Shown piece after piece: positions 42,009 through 49,800 of a stretch of DNA of 56,997 nucleotides. Source of the stretch: REEB76 sp049698775 (lineage in GTDB: Bacteria; Pseudomonadota; Gammaproteobacteria; Natronospirales; REEB76); contig JBAVYM010000038.1 of assembly GCA_049698775.1 (NCBI GenBank), forward strand, positions 1 through 56,997, given 5' to 3'. A program made the position numbers and the translations under genes. The first letter of the stretch is position 1; each line of letters starts with the position of its first letter. Under the pieces are notes generated by a model that did not search any database, was not told the DNA's origin, and was given only the letters and a program-made list of their open reading frames with translations.

Positions 42009-43019
42009 TTATTTCGCGTTCCAGAACGCCACGGCCGCATCCAGCATGCGGTTGCTGAAGCCCCATTCATTGTCGTACCAGCCACAGACTTTCACCAGCC
42101 GGCCGATGACCTTGGTCATCCAGGCATCATAGGTGCAGGACGCCGGGTCATGGTTGAAATCCACCGATACCAGCGGCTGGTCGTTGTATTTGAGAATGCC
42201 CTTCAGCTCGCCCTGGCTCGCCTCCTTCATGATCTTGTGGATTTCCGACGGGCTGGTGTCGCGCGCCGCCGTGATGGTCAGGTCCACGATAGACACGTTG
42301 ATGGTGGGCACGCGGATGGCGAAGCCGTCGAGTTTGCCGGCGAGTTCCGGCAGCACCAGGCCGATGGCCGTTGCCGCGCCGGTCTTGGTGGGAATCATGG
42401 AATGGGTGGCGGAACGCGCGCGCCGCAGATCCTTGTGGTACACGTCGGTCAGCACTTGGTCGTTGGTGTAACTATGCACCGTGTTCATGATGCCAGCGAC
42501 AATGCCGATCTTCTCGTGCAGCACCTTGGCGAGTGGCGCCAGACAGTTGGTGGTGCATGAGGCATTGGAAATCACCGTGTGCGATGACTTCAATATCTTG
42601 TGGTTCACGCCATAGACGATGGTCGCGTCCACGTCCTCACCGCCCGGCGCGGAGATGATGACTTTCTTCGCTCCACCTTGCAGGTGCGCTGAGGCTTTGG
42701 CCTTGCTGGCAAACAGGCCGGTGGATTCCACCACCAGTTCTACGCCGGCGCTAGCCCAGGGAATCCGGGCCGGATCGCGTTCCGCGAACACGCGGATTTT
42801 GTCGCCGTTGACCACCATGTAATCGCCATCCACGGACACGGTGCCGGGGAACTTGCCGTGTGCGGTGTCATGTTTCGTCAAATGCGCATTGGTGGCCGCG
42901 TCGCCCAGATCATTGATGGCCACGATCTTGATTTCGTTGGTGCGCTTGCTCTCGTAAAGAGCCCGCAGTGTGTTGCGCCCGATGCGGCCGTAACCGTTGA
43001 TTCCAACCTTGATTGCCAT
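42009..43019 (-). CDS. gap: Glyceraldehyde-3-phosphate dehydrogenase
   Basis: A 336-residue type I dehydrogenase. NAD-binding GINGYGRIGR at the N-terminus, D37 in AINDLGD pointing to NAD rather than NADP, catalytic C155 in SNASCTTNC and H182 in NTVHSYTNDQ, and YDNEWGFSNRM near the end. It oxidises glyceraldehyde 3-phosphate to 1,3-bisphosphoglycerate. AGGAG precedes the ATG. A REP pair lies between it and tkt, so the two may have separate transcripts or a processed junction. Confidence 0.97.
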   Translation of the reverse strand: MAIKVGINGYGRIGRNTLRALYESKRTNEIKIVAINDLGDAATNAHLTKHDTAHGKFPGTVSVDGDYMVVNGDKIRVFAERDPARIPWASAGVELVVESTGLFASKAKASAHLQGGAKKVIISAPGGEDVDATIVYGVNHKILKSSHTVISNASCTTNCLAPLAKVLHEKIGIVAGIMNTVHSYTNDQVLTDVYHKDLRRARSATHSMIPTKTGAATAIGLVLPELAGKLDGFAIRVPTINVSIVDLTITAARDTSPSEIHKIMKEASQGELKGILKYNDQPLVSVDFNHDPASCTYDAWMTKVIGRLVKVCGWYDNEWGFSNRMLDAAVAFWNAK

Positions 43020-43097
43020 GATTCATTTACTCCTGTCTCGAATAAATTTCCGTGAGGGCAAGACCGCGCACTTCGCGCGCTGATGAGAGGGTGAGCT

Positions 43098-43170
43098 GTA
43101 GGTTGGGGTGAGTCTTCGAACCCCAACATCGCTGTACCGTTGGGGTTCGCTACGCTCACCCTAACCTACA
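43098..43170. repeat. Inverted pair of REP elements (A7, A8) between tkt and gap
   Basis: Two family A units facing each other: 43098-43127 (GTAGGTTGGGGTGAGTC...) and 43139-43170 (GTTGGGGTTCGCTACGCTCA...), 11 bases apart, a typical BIME-like pair. A further hairpin (GCTGCGTAA with TTACGCAGC, 43174-43204) sits between the pair and the tkt stop. Confidence 0.85.
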
Positions 43171-43206
43171 TTTGCTGCGTAACGATAAAAGAATTTTACG
43201 CAGCAC

Positions 43207-45240
43207 TCAGCATCCGGCACTCAGCACCTTGCCTTTCCCAACCACCGCTTCCACCGTCTTCACGACATGTTCTACGGTGAAGCCGAAATACTCAAACACG
43301 TCCTTGGCCGGCGCGGATTCACCGTAACGGTCCATACCGATGACGCCGCCGTGGTCGCCCACGAAATGGCGCCAGCCCGCGGTCACGCCGGCTTCCACCG
43401 CGACGCGCGCCGTGACGCGCTTCGGCAGCACGTATTCATGCCAGACCGGATCCTGGGCCTCGAACACGCTGGTACAGGGCATGGACACCACCCGCACCGC
43501 CATGCCGCGTTCGGCCAATTGCCTGGCAGCGTTCACCACCAGCGCCACTTCCGAACCGGTCGCAATGAGGATGGCATCTGGCTGGCCTTCGCATTCCACC
43601 AATATATAGCCGCCACGGCGAATGTCGCGCACCTGCGCGGTCACGCGCGGCTGATGCGGCAGATTCTGGCGCGAGAGTGCCAGCGCGGTTGGGCCGCGCC
43701 GCCGTTCGATGGCGGCCTGCCAGGCGACCGCGGTTTCCACGTCGTCGCAGGGCCGCCACAGCTCCATGCCCGGCATGAGACGCAGGCTCGCCAAGTGCTC
43801 GACGGCCTGGTGGGTCGGGCCGTCCTCGCCCAGGCCGATGGAATCGTGTGTATATATATAGATGCTGCCCGCGCTCATGGGCGCAGCGAGGCGCAGCGCG
43901 TTGCGCGCGTAATCGGAAAACGTCAGGAAGGTGCCGCCATAGGGTATGAAACCGCCGTGCAGCGCCAGGCCGTTGATGATGGCCGACATACCGAACTCGC
44001 GCACACCGAAGTAAAGGTAATTGCCGCCGAAATCCTGGCGGGTGATGGCGCGCGAACCTTTCCAATTGGTGTTGTTGGAACCGGTCAGGTCCGCCGAGCC
44101 GCCAACCAGTTCCGGCAGCAGCGGCCCGAAGCCGTTGAGCACATTCTGCGACGCTTTACGCGTTGCGATTTCCGCGCCGTGCGCGGCCACCGACTTCACG
44201 AATTTCTCCACCTGTGCCGCCCAACCGGTTGGCAGTTCCGCTCGCATGCGGCGTGTGAATTCCGCCGCCAACTCCGGATAGGACTTCGCGTATTCCGCAC
44301 ACAGCGTGTCCCAGTTGTCCGCAAAGGCCCGGCCGCGCGCGCGCGCATCCCAGCCGGCGTAGTACTCGGGCGGAATCACAAACGGCGCATGTTCCCAACC
44401 CAGTTGCTGGCGCGCCGCCGCCACTTCCGCATCGCCCAAAGGTGAGCCGTGTGCGTGGCCGGTGTTCTGCTTGTGGGGCGCGCCGAATGCGATGATGGTC
44501 TTGCAGCAGATAAGCGTGGGGCGGTCGCTCACGCCGCGCGCTTCCTCGATGGCACGCTTCACCGCCGCCGCGTCGTGGCCGTCCACCTCGCGCACCACAT
44601 GCCAGCCGTAGGCTTCGAAGCGTTTGGGTGTGTCGTCGGTGAACCACAGGCCGATGCTGTCTTCGGTGGAATCAATCGAGATGCGGTTGTCGTCGTAGAA
44701 ACCGATTAGTTTTCCCAAACCGAGCGTGCCCGCCAGCGAACAGGCTTCGTGCGAAATGCCTTCCATGAGGCAGCCGTCGCCCAGGAACACGTAGGTGTAA
44801 TGGTCCACGATCTTGAAACCAGGCCGGTTAAAGCGCGCCGCCAGCGACTTTTCCGCGATCGCCATGCCCACGGCGTTGGCCAATCCCTGGCCGAGCGGCC
44901 CGGTGGTGGTTTCAACGCCCGGTGTCACACCGTATTCCGGATGGCCCGGCGTTTTGGAATGCAGTTGCCGGAAGCGTTTCAACTCCTCCAGCGGCAGGTC
45001 GTAACCGGCAAGATGCAGCAACGCGTACTGCAGCATGGAGCCGTGGCCGTTGGAGAGAATAAAGCGGTCGCGGTCCGGCCAGTTTGGATTGGCCGGGTTG
45101 TGTTTCAGATAGTCGTTCCACAGCACTTCGGCGATGTCCGCCATGCCCATGGGCATGCCGGGATGGCCGGAATTGGCCCGCTGCACCCCATCCATGGCGA
45201 GGGCCCGGATGGCGTTGGCAAGTTCGCGTCGGGAGGGCAT
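43207..45240 (-). CDS. tkt: Transketolase
   Basis: A 677-residue thiamine-diphosphate enzyme moving two-carbon units between sugar phosphates. It has RANSGHPGMPMGMADIAEVL at the N-terminus, the cofactor motif GDGCLMEGISHEA, and the pyrimidine-domain motif GLGEDGPTHQAVEHLASLR. I start at MPSRRELANAIRAL, with GGGGAG ten bases upstream; a longer frame adds 18 non-conserved residues. First gene of the tkt-gap-pgk-pyk run and divergent from the thioesterase gene (106 bases). Confidence 0.97.
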   Translation of the reverse strand: MPSRRELANAIRALAMDGVQRANSGHPGMPMGMADIAEVLWNDYLKHNPANPNWPDRDRFILSNGHGSMLQYALLHLAGYDLPLEELKRFRQLHSKTPGHPEYGVTPGVETTTGPLGQGLANAVGMAIAEKSLAARFNRPGFKIVDHYTYVFLGDGCLMEGISHEACSLAGTLGLGKLIGFYDDNRISIDSTEDSIGLWFTDDTPKRFEAYGWHVVREVDGHDAAAVKRAIEEARGVSDRPTLICCKTIIAFGAPHKQNTGHAHGSPLGDAEVAAARQQLGWEHAPFVIPPEYYAGWDARARGRAFADNWDTLCAEYAKSYPELAAEFTRRMRAELPTGWAAQVEKFVKSVAAHGAEIATRKASQNVLNGFGPLLPELVGGSADLTGSNNTNWKGSRAITRQDFGGNYLYFGVREFGMSAIINGLALHGGFIPYGGTFLTFSDYARNALRLAAPMSAGSIYIYTHDSIGLGEDGPTHQAVEHLASLRLMPGMELWRPCDDVETAVAWQAAIERRRGPTALALSRQNLPHQPRVTAQVRDIRRGGYILVECEGQPDAILIATGSEVALVVNAARQLAERGMAVRVVSMPCTSVFEAQDPVWHEYVLPKRVTARVAVEAGVTAGWRHFVGDHGGVIGMDRYGESAPAKDVFEYFGFTVEHVVKTVEAVVGKGKVLSAGC

Positions 45241-45346
45241 GAAAACTCCCCGGAAAAGGGCGCGTATTTTCGCCGATGCCGGCACCGGGGACAACCCTGC
45301 GCGCGTAAAATGCCGGGTTTCCCTGTTTTGGAAAAGAGTCCTAATT

Positions 45347-45802
45347 GTGAGCGCCGCTTACCACCGTGAATTTGAAGTCCGCTGGGCCGATCTCGACCCC
45401 AACGGCCACCTGCGCCATACCGCCTACATGGATTGCGCCGCCCAGGCGCGCGTAGGCTTCTTGCACGACTTTGGCTTCACCCTGGAGCGTTTCCGGGTGC
45501 TCGGTATCGGCCCGGTGCTGTTCCGGGAAGACACCCGTTATCTGCACGAAGTGCGCGCCAGTGAGCACATCACCGTCACCACGGAAATCTCCGGCCTCTC
45601 GCCCAACCGCAAACACTGGCGCATCCGCCACCGTATCTACAAGGCCGATGGTGAACTCGCCTGCACGGTGGACGTGCAGGGCGCGTGGCTGGATTTGAAG
45701 GCGCGCAAAATCATGATGCCGCCGCCAGAATTGATGCAGGCGATGGAGAAAGCGCCGCGCACAGAGGACTATGCCGAATTTGAGCCGCGCAAGCCGACGT
45801 AG
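45347..45802 (+). CDS. Acyl-CoA thioesterase, 4HBT hotdog fold (YbgC-like)
   Basis: A 151-residue hotdog-fold protein with EVRWADLDPNGHLRHTAYMD near the N-terminus; the Asp-x-x-x-H pattern is the 4-hydroxybenzoyl-CoA thioesterase motif. It should hydrolyse small acyl-CoA esters in the cytoplasm. I take the GTG start, where homology begins; the upstream open frame runs antisense into tkt. A REP pair begins at its last codons, so the tail of the gene encodes a few REP-derived residues. Confidence 0.86.
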   Translation: MSAAYHREFEVRWADLDPNGHLRHTAYMDCAAQARVGFLHDFGFTLERFRVLGIGPVLFREDTRYLHEVRASEHITVTTEISGLSPNRKHWRIRHRIYKADGELACTVDVQGAWLDLKARKIMMPPPELMQAMEKAPRTEDYAEFEPRKPT

Positions 45803-45882
45803 GTTAGGGTGAGGTCTTCCGAATCTCAACGTCAAATAATCATTGCAATCGTTGGAGTTCGCTCCGCTCACTCCAACCTACA
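45799..45882. repeat. Inverted pair of REP elements (A9, A10)
   Basis: Units at 45799-45830 and 45851-45882 facing each other, 20 bases apart. A9 has diverged (GTAGGTTAGGGTGAGGTC then GAATCTCAAC); A10 has a clean TTGGAGT/ACTCCAA stem. They separate the thioesterase from the ABC exporter genes. Confidence 0.83.
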
Positions 45883-45926
45883 TGAAACATGAAATACGAT
45901 TCCGCCTGTTATACGGAAGTCACTTT

Positions 45927-46898
45927 ATGAACCCGCAAAACGCCGCCATCGAAACCCGCGGCTTGGTCAAAAAATACGACAAGGTCGAGGCGCTCGGCGG
46001 CATTGATCTCACCGTGAACAAAGGCGAGATGTTCGCGCTGCTAGGTCCGAACGGGGCCGGCAAAACCACGCTGTTCTCGATCCTCGCCACGCTGCGCAAG
46101 CCCACGGCCGGCGAGGCGCGCGTCATGGGCTACGACGTGGTACACGAACGCGCGGCCGTGCGCCGGCGCATGGGCATCGTGTTCCAGGAACCGGCGCTGG
46201 AACAAAAACTGTCGGTGCGCGACAACCTGCTGCTCATGGGTCTGTTTTACGGTCTCAGCCTCAAGGCCACGCGCGCGCGCAGCGATGCCATCATGGCGAA
46301 CCTGGAGCTCACGGAAATTGCCGGTCGCGAAGCGCGGAAACTCTCCGGCGGCCAGAAGCGGCGGCTGGAACTGGCGCGCTCCATGGTGCCGAATCCCGAT
46401 ATCCTGTTTCTGGACGAAGCGACGCTGGGTCTCGATGTGGACGCACGCCGCAGTTTCTGGGCGCAGGTGCGTGAGTTCGTGCGCGCGGGGCGCACGGTGT
46501 TCTTCACCACGCATTACATGGAAGAAGCGGAAGTGGCGGATCGTATCGCGCTCATCAACAAGGGCGGAATCATCGCACTGGGCACGCCGCAGGAATTGAA
46601 AAGTCGCATCGGCGGCGGCGTGATCCTGCTGCGCACCGAGGACGACGCACGCGCCCGCACCTGGCTTACGGAACATGGCCACAAATCCGAAATCAGCGAA
46701 CGTGGCATCGTGCTGGTGAGCGCGGAACCCGCCGCGCTGGTGCCCACGCTGCTTACGGCGTTGCCGGTGAAAACCCTGCGCGCGGAAGTGCACGAGCCAA
46801 GTCTGGAGGATGTATTTTTGAAACTCACCGGCAAGATGCTCGACAACGGCGAAGCCGCACCGCCCAAACCGGCGTTTGCCATCGGAGGTGCGCGATGA
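45927..46898 (+). CDS. ABC-2 exporter ATP-binding protein (DrrA type)
   Basis: A 323-residue ATPase: Walker A GPNGAGKTTLFSIL, signature LSGGQKRRLELARSM, Walker B ILFLDEATLGLDVDARR (Ala in place of the usual Pro) and switch His in FTTHYMEEAEVADR, with a DrrA-like C-terminal domain. It is distinct from the ATPase at 30793. GGAAG lies about nine bases before this ATG; the longer frame begins in the REP pair. ATGA overlap with the permease gene. Confidence 0.94.
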   Translation: MNPQNAAIETRGLVKKYDKVEALGGIDLTVNKGEMFALLGPNGAGKTTLFSILATLRKPTAGEARVMGYDVVHERAAVRRRMGIVFQEPALEQKLSVRDNLLLMGLFYGLSLKATRARSDAIMANLELTEIAGREARKLSGGQKRRLELARSMVPNPDILFLDEATLGLDVDARRSFWAQVREFVRAGRTVFFTTHYMEEAEVADRIALINKGGIIALGTPQELKSRIGGGVILLRTEDDARARTWLTEHGHKSEISERGIVLVSAEPAALVPTLLTALPVKTLRAEVHEPSLEDVFLKLTGKMLDNGEAAPPKPAFAIGGAR

Positions 46899-47638
46899 AA
46901 GGCTTGTTCGCCGTCATCGTGCTGGATCTCAAGCGGCTGTGGACCGACCGCGTGCGCCTGATCGTCAGCCTCATTCAGCCGCTGTTGTATCTGTTCGTGC
47001 TGGGTTCCGGCCTGGGTGCGAGTTCCATCATGGGCGGCGGCAAATACCTGGCCTATATTTATCCCGGCGTGCTGGGCCTGTCGCTGCTGTTTTCCGCGGT
47101 GTTTGCCGCCATGCTGATTGTGATAGACCGGGAAATGGGTTTCCTCAAGGCCGTACTGGTGGCGCCGGTACCGCGGCCGGCCATCGCCGCCGGCAAGGTA
47201 TTGTCCGGCGCAATTCAGGCGCTGGTGCCGGCCGTCATCCTGCTCATTTTGCTCCCGTTGCTCGGCATCCACACCGGCTACTGGCGCTTCCTGGGATTGC
47301 TGGGCGCCATGCTTATCGCCGCCGTCACCTTTTCGGCGCTCGGCGTAGCCACCGCCGCGCGTTTCAAATCCACCGCGGTATTTCCCATCATCGGCAATGC
47401 GGTGCTGTTGCCACTTTTCTTTCTCTCGGGCGCGCTTTATCCACTCAACAACACGCCACACTGGCTCAGGATACTCGCGCACTTCGATCCGGTGGCCTAC
47501 GCCGTGGACCTGATGCGCGGGGCCACCACCGGTACGCTGTATTTCCCATTGTGGTTGTCGTGTGTGGTGCTGGCGGGATTCATCATCGTGCTCACGGCTC
47601 TCGCTACCCAGGTGTTCGCGTCCGGCGAAGATGCCTGA
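46895..47638 (+). CDS. ABC-2 type permease (DrrB type)
   Basis: A 247-residue permease with six hydrophobic segments and the family motif DREMGFLKAVLVAPVPRPAI after the second helix, then PLFFLSGALYPLNNTPHWL and HFDPVAYAVDLMRG. With the ATPase just upstream it forms a two-gene exporter. Substrate unknown; DrrAB-type pumps export drugs or lipids, others export polysaccharide precursors. Confidence 0.93.
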   Translation: MKGLFAVIVLDLKRLWTDRVRLIVSLIQPLLYLFVLGSGLGASSIMGGGKYLAYIYPGVLGLSLLFSAVFAAMLIVIDREMGFLKAVLVAPVPRPAIAAGKVLSGAIQALVPAVILLILLPLLGIHTGYWRFLGLLGAMLIAAVTFSALGVATAARFKSTAVFPIIGNAVLLPLFFLSGALYPLNNTPHWLRILAHFDPVAYAVDLMRGATTGTLYFPLWLSCVVLAGFIIVLTALATQVFASGEDA

Positions 47639-47688
47639 ATGCGTGTATAATCCCGCTTCGAGTCATCTTAACCTTCAGTGTTCAGCTT

Positions 47689-48069
47689 ATGAATCCGCCT
47701 GTTTCCAGCTTCCGCGGTGCGTCCGGCACCAACTACTCGTATTACGTTTTTGACCTGGGTTTCCGGCCCAAGGACAGCCAGTTCGGCAACTACATGTTCG
47801 CGCGCCGCGCGGATGATGGCCACTGGATTCCGGTGTATATCGGCCAGGGGAACCTCAAGGAACAGGTCAACGACAAAGTCCAGGTGGCGCGTGCGCGCAA
47901 GAAGGGCGCCAGTCACATCCTCGCCCGCATGAACCCCAACGAGCAATTACGGCGGGTGGAAGCGCATGACATGCTGGCCGGCCACCCCGAAGCCTGTGTA
48001 CCCACCGGTTGCAACGAGAATAAGTCTGTCACGCCCGCGCCTTTGCGCATTGCCCAGAAGCGTAACTGA
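47689..48069 (+). CDS. Hypothetical protein with GIY-YIG-like motif
   Basis: A 126-residue soluble protein. NYSYYVFDLGF near residue 15 and PVYIGQGNLKEQV near residue 48 resemble the two strands of a GIY-YIG nuclease. Further on are ASHILARMNPNEQLRRVEAH and the end PEACVPTGCNENK with two cysteines. The Glu in RRVEAHD could be the metal ligand, but the Arg usual after the YIG strand is not obvious (Gln/Lys in LKEQVNDK). A nuclease role is a weak inference. The frame upstream is a shadow of the permease gene; this ATG has no strong ribosome site. A likely -10 box TATAAT (47646-47651) lies about 38 bases before it. Confidence 0.7.
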   Translation: MNPPVSSFRGASGTNYSYYVFDLGFRPKDSQFGNYMFARRADDGHWIPVYIGQGNLKEQVNDKVQVARARKKGASHILARMNPNEQLRRVEAHDMLAGHPEACVPTGCNENKSVTPAPLRIAQKRN

Positions 48070-48118
48070 CCAAACTTCAGCTCGGCAGGCTCCGGCGGGA
48101 ATTCAGCAGTATCAAAAA

Positions 48119-48148
48119 CCTGGATACCCGCTTTCGCGGGTATGACGA
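48119..48148. repeat. Dispersed repeat, family C half copy
   Basis: CCTGGATACCCGCTTTCGCG followed by GGTATGACGA, the right half of the family C repeat. A related fragment, TCTGCCGCGGCAGGAATGAC, lies at 48247-48266. Confidence 0.65.
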
Positions 48149-48193
48149 ATAAATCAGGGCTTCGCCAGGAGACTGGAAGTAGTCTCAAAAATG

Positions 48194-48239
48194 CCGTTCG
48201 CCCTGAGCGTAGCGCCGTAGGCGCGAAGTCGAAGGGTGG
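48194..48239. repeat. Dispersed palindromic repeat, family D copy 2
   Basis: CCGTTCGCCCTGAGCGTAGC then GCGCGAAGTCGAAGGGTGG, the same family as 6156-6196. The intergenic stretch 48070-48292 is made almost wholly of family C and D repeats. Confidence 0.7.
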
Positions 48240-48292
48240 AATTTCTTTCTGCCGCGGCAGGAATGACGATTGGAAAACTTCACTGATACTGA

Positions 48293-48901
48293 TCAGCCCC
48301 GCAGCATCTTCGGGCCGCTCACAAAAGGATTGCCGCGCTCGTAAAAACGCAGCAGCCGATCGGCATCCATGTTGATACCTATGCGAACGGTGCGGCCGAT
48401 CCTGCCGACGGGCCTGATTGCCGTTCCCAGCCACAGCGGACCTTGCGCACAAAGATCCAGGCCATCCAGTTTCATACTCACACGCAAGGCCGCGGCCAGT
48501 CGTCCCGGTCCGCGCGCCAGATCCTTTTCCACGACGTGCCTGCGGCCCCGTTTCATCCGCTCAATACCTTCCAATGGCTCCAGCGCGCGCAGCAATACAC
48601 CCGCACTGATGCCCGCTTTCCCGGCGCTCACATTCAACATGAAATAGTTTCCGTAGATGAAATACACATACACGTGGCCGCGCTCCAGAAACAGTGAGCG
48701 ATTGCGCTTGGTCATTCCGTTGTAGCCATGGCAGGCGCGGTCGTAGGGCAAATAGGCTTCGGTCTCCACGATGCGCCCGACGATCCGGCCTTTGGGCAAT
48801 TCCCTTACCAGCGTCTTGCCGATGAGATAGCGCGCCAGTGCCACGCCATTCACAGGCAATTCACTCCGGCGCAGGCGGCGGAAACGCGGTAGAGCGCTCA
48901 T
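48293..48901 (-). CDS. 3-methyladenine DNA glycosylase (AAG/MPG family)
   Basis: A 202-residue monofunctional glycosylase of the AAG/MPG type, which removes alkylated and deaminated purines. Motifs: ARYLIGKTLVRELP, GRIVETEAYLPYDRACH with the catalytic Glu, GHVYVYFIYGNYFMLNV and LARGPGRLAAALRVS. The first ATG lies directly on the U-tract of the upstream gene's terminator and has no room for a ribosome site. A GTG 16 codons on (48853), with GGAG ten bases before it, may be the real start; homology begins about there. Confidence 0.9.
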   Translation of the reverse strand: MSALPRFRRLRRSELPVNGVALARYLIGKTLVRELPKGRIVGRIVETEAYLPYDRACHGYNGMTKRNRSLFLERGHVYVYFIYGNYFMLNVSAGKAGISAGVLLRALEPLEGIERMKRGRRHVVEKDLARGPGRLAAALRVSMKLDGLDLCAQGPLWLGTAIRPVGRIGRTVRIGINMDADRLLRFYERGNPFVSGPKMLRG

Positions 48902-48932
48902 AAAAAAGCCCCGCCGTAAGCGGCAGGGCTTT
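48902..48932 (-). terminator. Rho-independent terminator of the RRM protein gene
   Basis: On the minus strand AAGCCCTGCCG and CGGCGGGGCTT form an 11-bp stem with one mismatch and a 4-base loop, followed by a run of T. It lies 35 bases after the RRM gene stop and directly abuts the next gene's first ATG. Confidence 0.88.
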
Positions 48933-48966
48933 CCATGCTCCGATTCAGTTCAGACGAACTGCCGGC

Positions 48967-49284
48967 TTACCACCGTGAGCGGTTGCCGCCACCATTACCG
49001 CCGCCGCCACCGCCACTGCGGAAGCCGCCAGTACGCGGCTTGTCCGTGGCGACGTTCACCTTCAGCGGGCGACCACCGACATCCTTGCCGTTCTGTTCCA
49101 GCGCCTTCTCCGCTGCCGCCTGGGTGGCAAAGGTGATGAAGCCGAAACCCTTGGGACGACCGGTATCCCGGTCCATGATCAGGGCCAGTTCTGAAATCTC
49201 GCCGTACTGAGAAAAGATTCCGCGCAACTGCGCTTCATCCACCGAGTAAGGAAAGTTACCGACATACAATTTGTTCTGTTCCAT
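48967..49284 (-). CDS. RRM-type RNA-binding protein
   Basis: A 105-residue protein with one RNA recognition motif: RNP2 KLYVGNFPYS at residues 5-14 and RNP1 KGFGFITF at about residues 45-52, followed by a short Gly-rich, Arg-ending tail (GGGGGGNGGGNRSRW). Bacterial proteins of this plan bind single-stranded RNA and are often cold-induced, as known in cyanobacteria. It has its own terminator. Upstream, on its promoter side, is a MITE-like element 70 bases away. Confidence 0.93.
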   Translation of the reverse strand: MEQNKLYVGNFPYSVDEAQLRGIFSQYGEISELALIMDRDTGRPKGFGFITFATQAAAEKALEQNGKDVGGRPLKVNVATDKPRTGGFRSGGGGGGNGGGNRSRW

Positions 49285-49354
49285 TGCAATCTCTCTAAAG
49301 TAATTGATAATTTAAACGTTTGTGCTTAACAACAGCCGGCGATATTGAGTTCAT

Positions 49355-49500
49355 CAGAAGCCATCTCAAAAACAACATGTGCGTGGTCAAAACGCGGCTA
49401 GCGTGGCGGGAAAGCGGAGGTACAGGGGGAGTACAAGAGCGTTTCGAGCCGGCGCGTAACAAGGTCTTGCCAAGCGCAGCTGTTTTTAAGATGGCTTCTG
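49355..49500. mobile_element. MITE-like element with 20-bp terminal inverted repeats
   Basis: The 20-bp ends (CAGAAGCCATCTCAAAAACA on the left) are inverted copies with one mismatch, enclosing 106 bases with no open frame. That is the outline of a non-autonomous element mobilised by an IS transposase in trans. I found no matching full-length IS in the window and no convincing target duplication. It lies upstream of the RRM gene and could affect its promoter. Confidence 0.6.
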
Positions 49501-49800
49501 GATATCGCAAGCTGTGTAAGAACGCGCGCTTTATACCATGCTCCGGGGGAAATAGATAGCAACAACAGTGGGATGGGTTAAATATGGACCGTATTTAGCC
49601 GAAATACCGCCAAATCCGAGAAATGCTACCCGCCTTCACATATCTCCATCAACAACGGATGCGAGATAAATGCACCCGGATCACATTTCCTGGTGCCTTT
49701 GGCAACTCGGCAAGCGGACCACAGGATTGTCACCAAGGATTGCCCGAAGGCTGATCCCGGACACGGCCAAATCGTGCTGCGGGTTTGGCTTGAATGAGTA
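49501..49800. other. Intergenic stretch without recognised features
   Basis: About 300 bases between the MITE-like element and the IS1111-type element. No gene with a plausible start, no RNA and no clear repeat was recognised. Open frames here have no ribosome site and no familiar motif. Confidence 0.5.

Noticed and set aside
43174..43204. Terminator after tkt
   Set aside because: There is a 9-bp stem (GCTGCGTAA with TTACGCAGC) but no T-run on the tkt side; I list it only as a hairpin beside the REP pair.
46876..47688. Long extension of the YIG-motif protein
   Set aside because: It is out of frame within the permease gene and Arg/His-rich, typical of a shadow frame.
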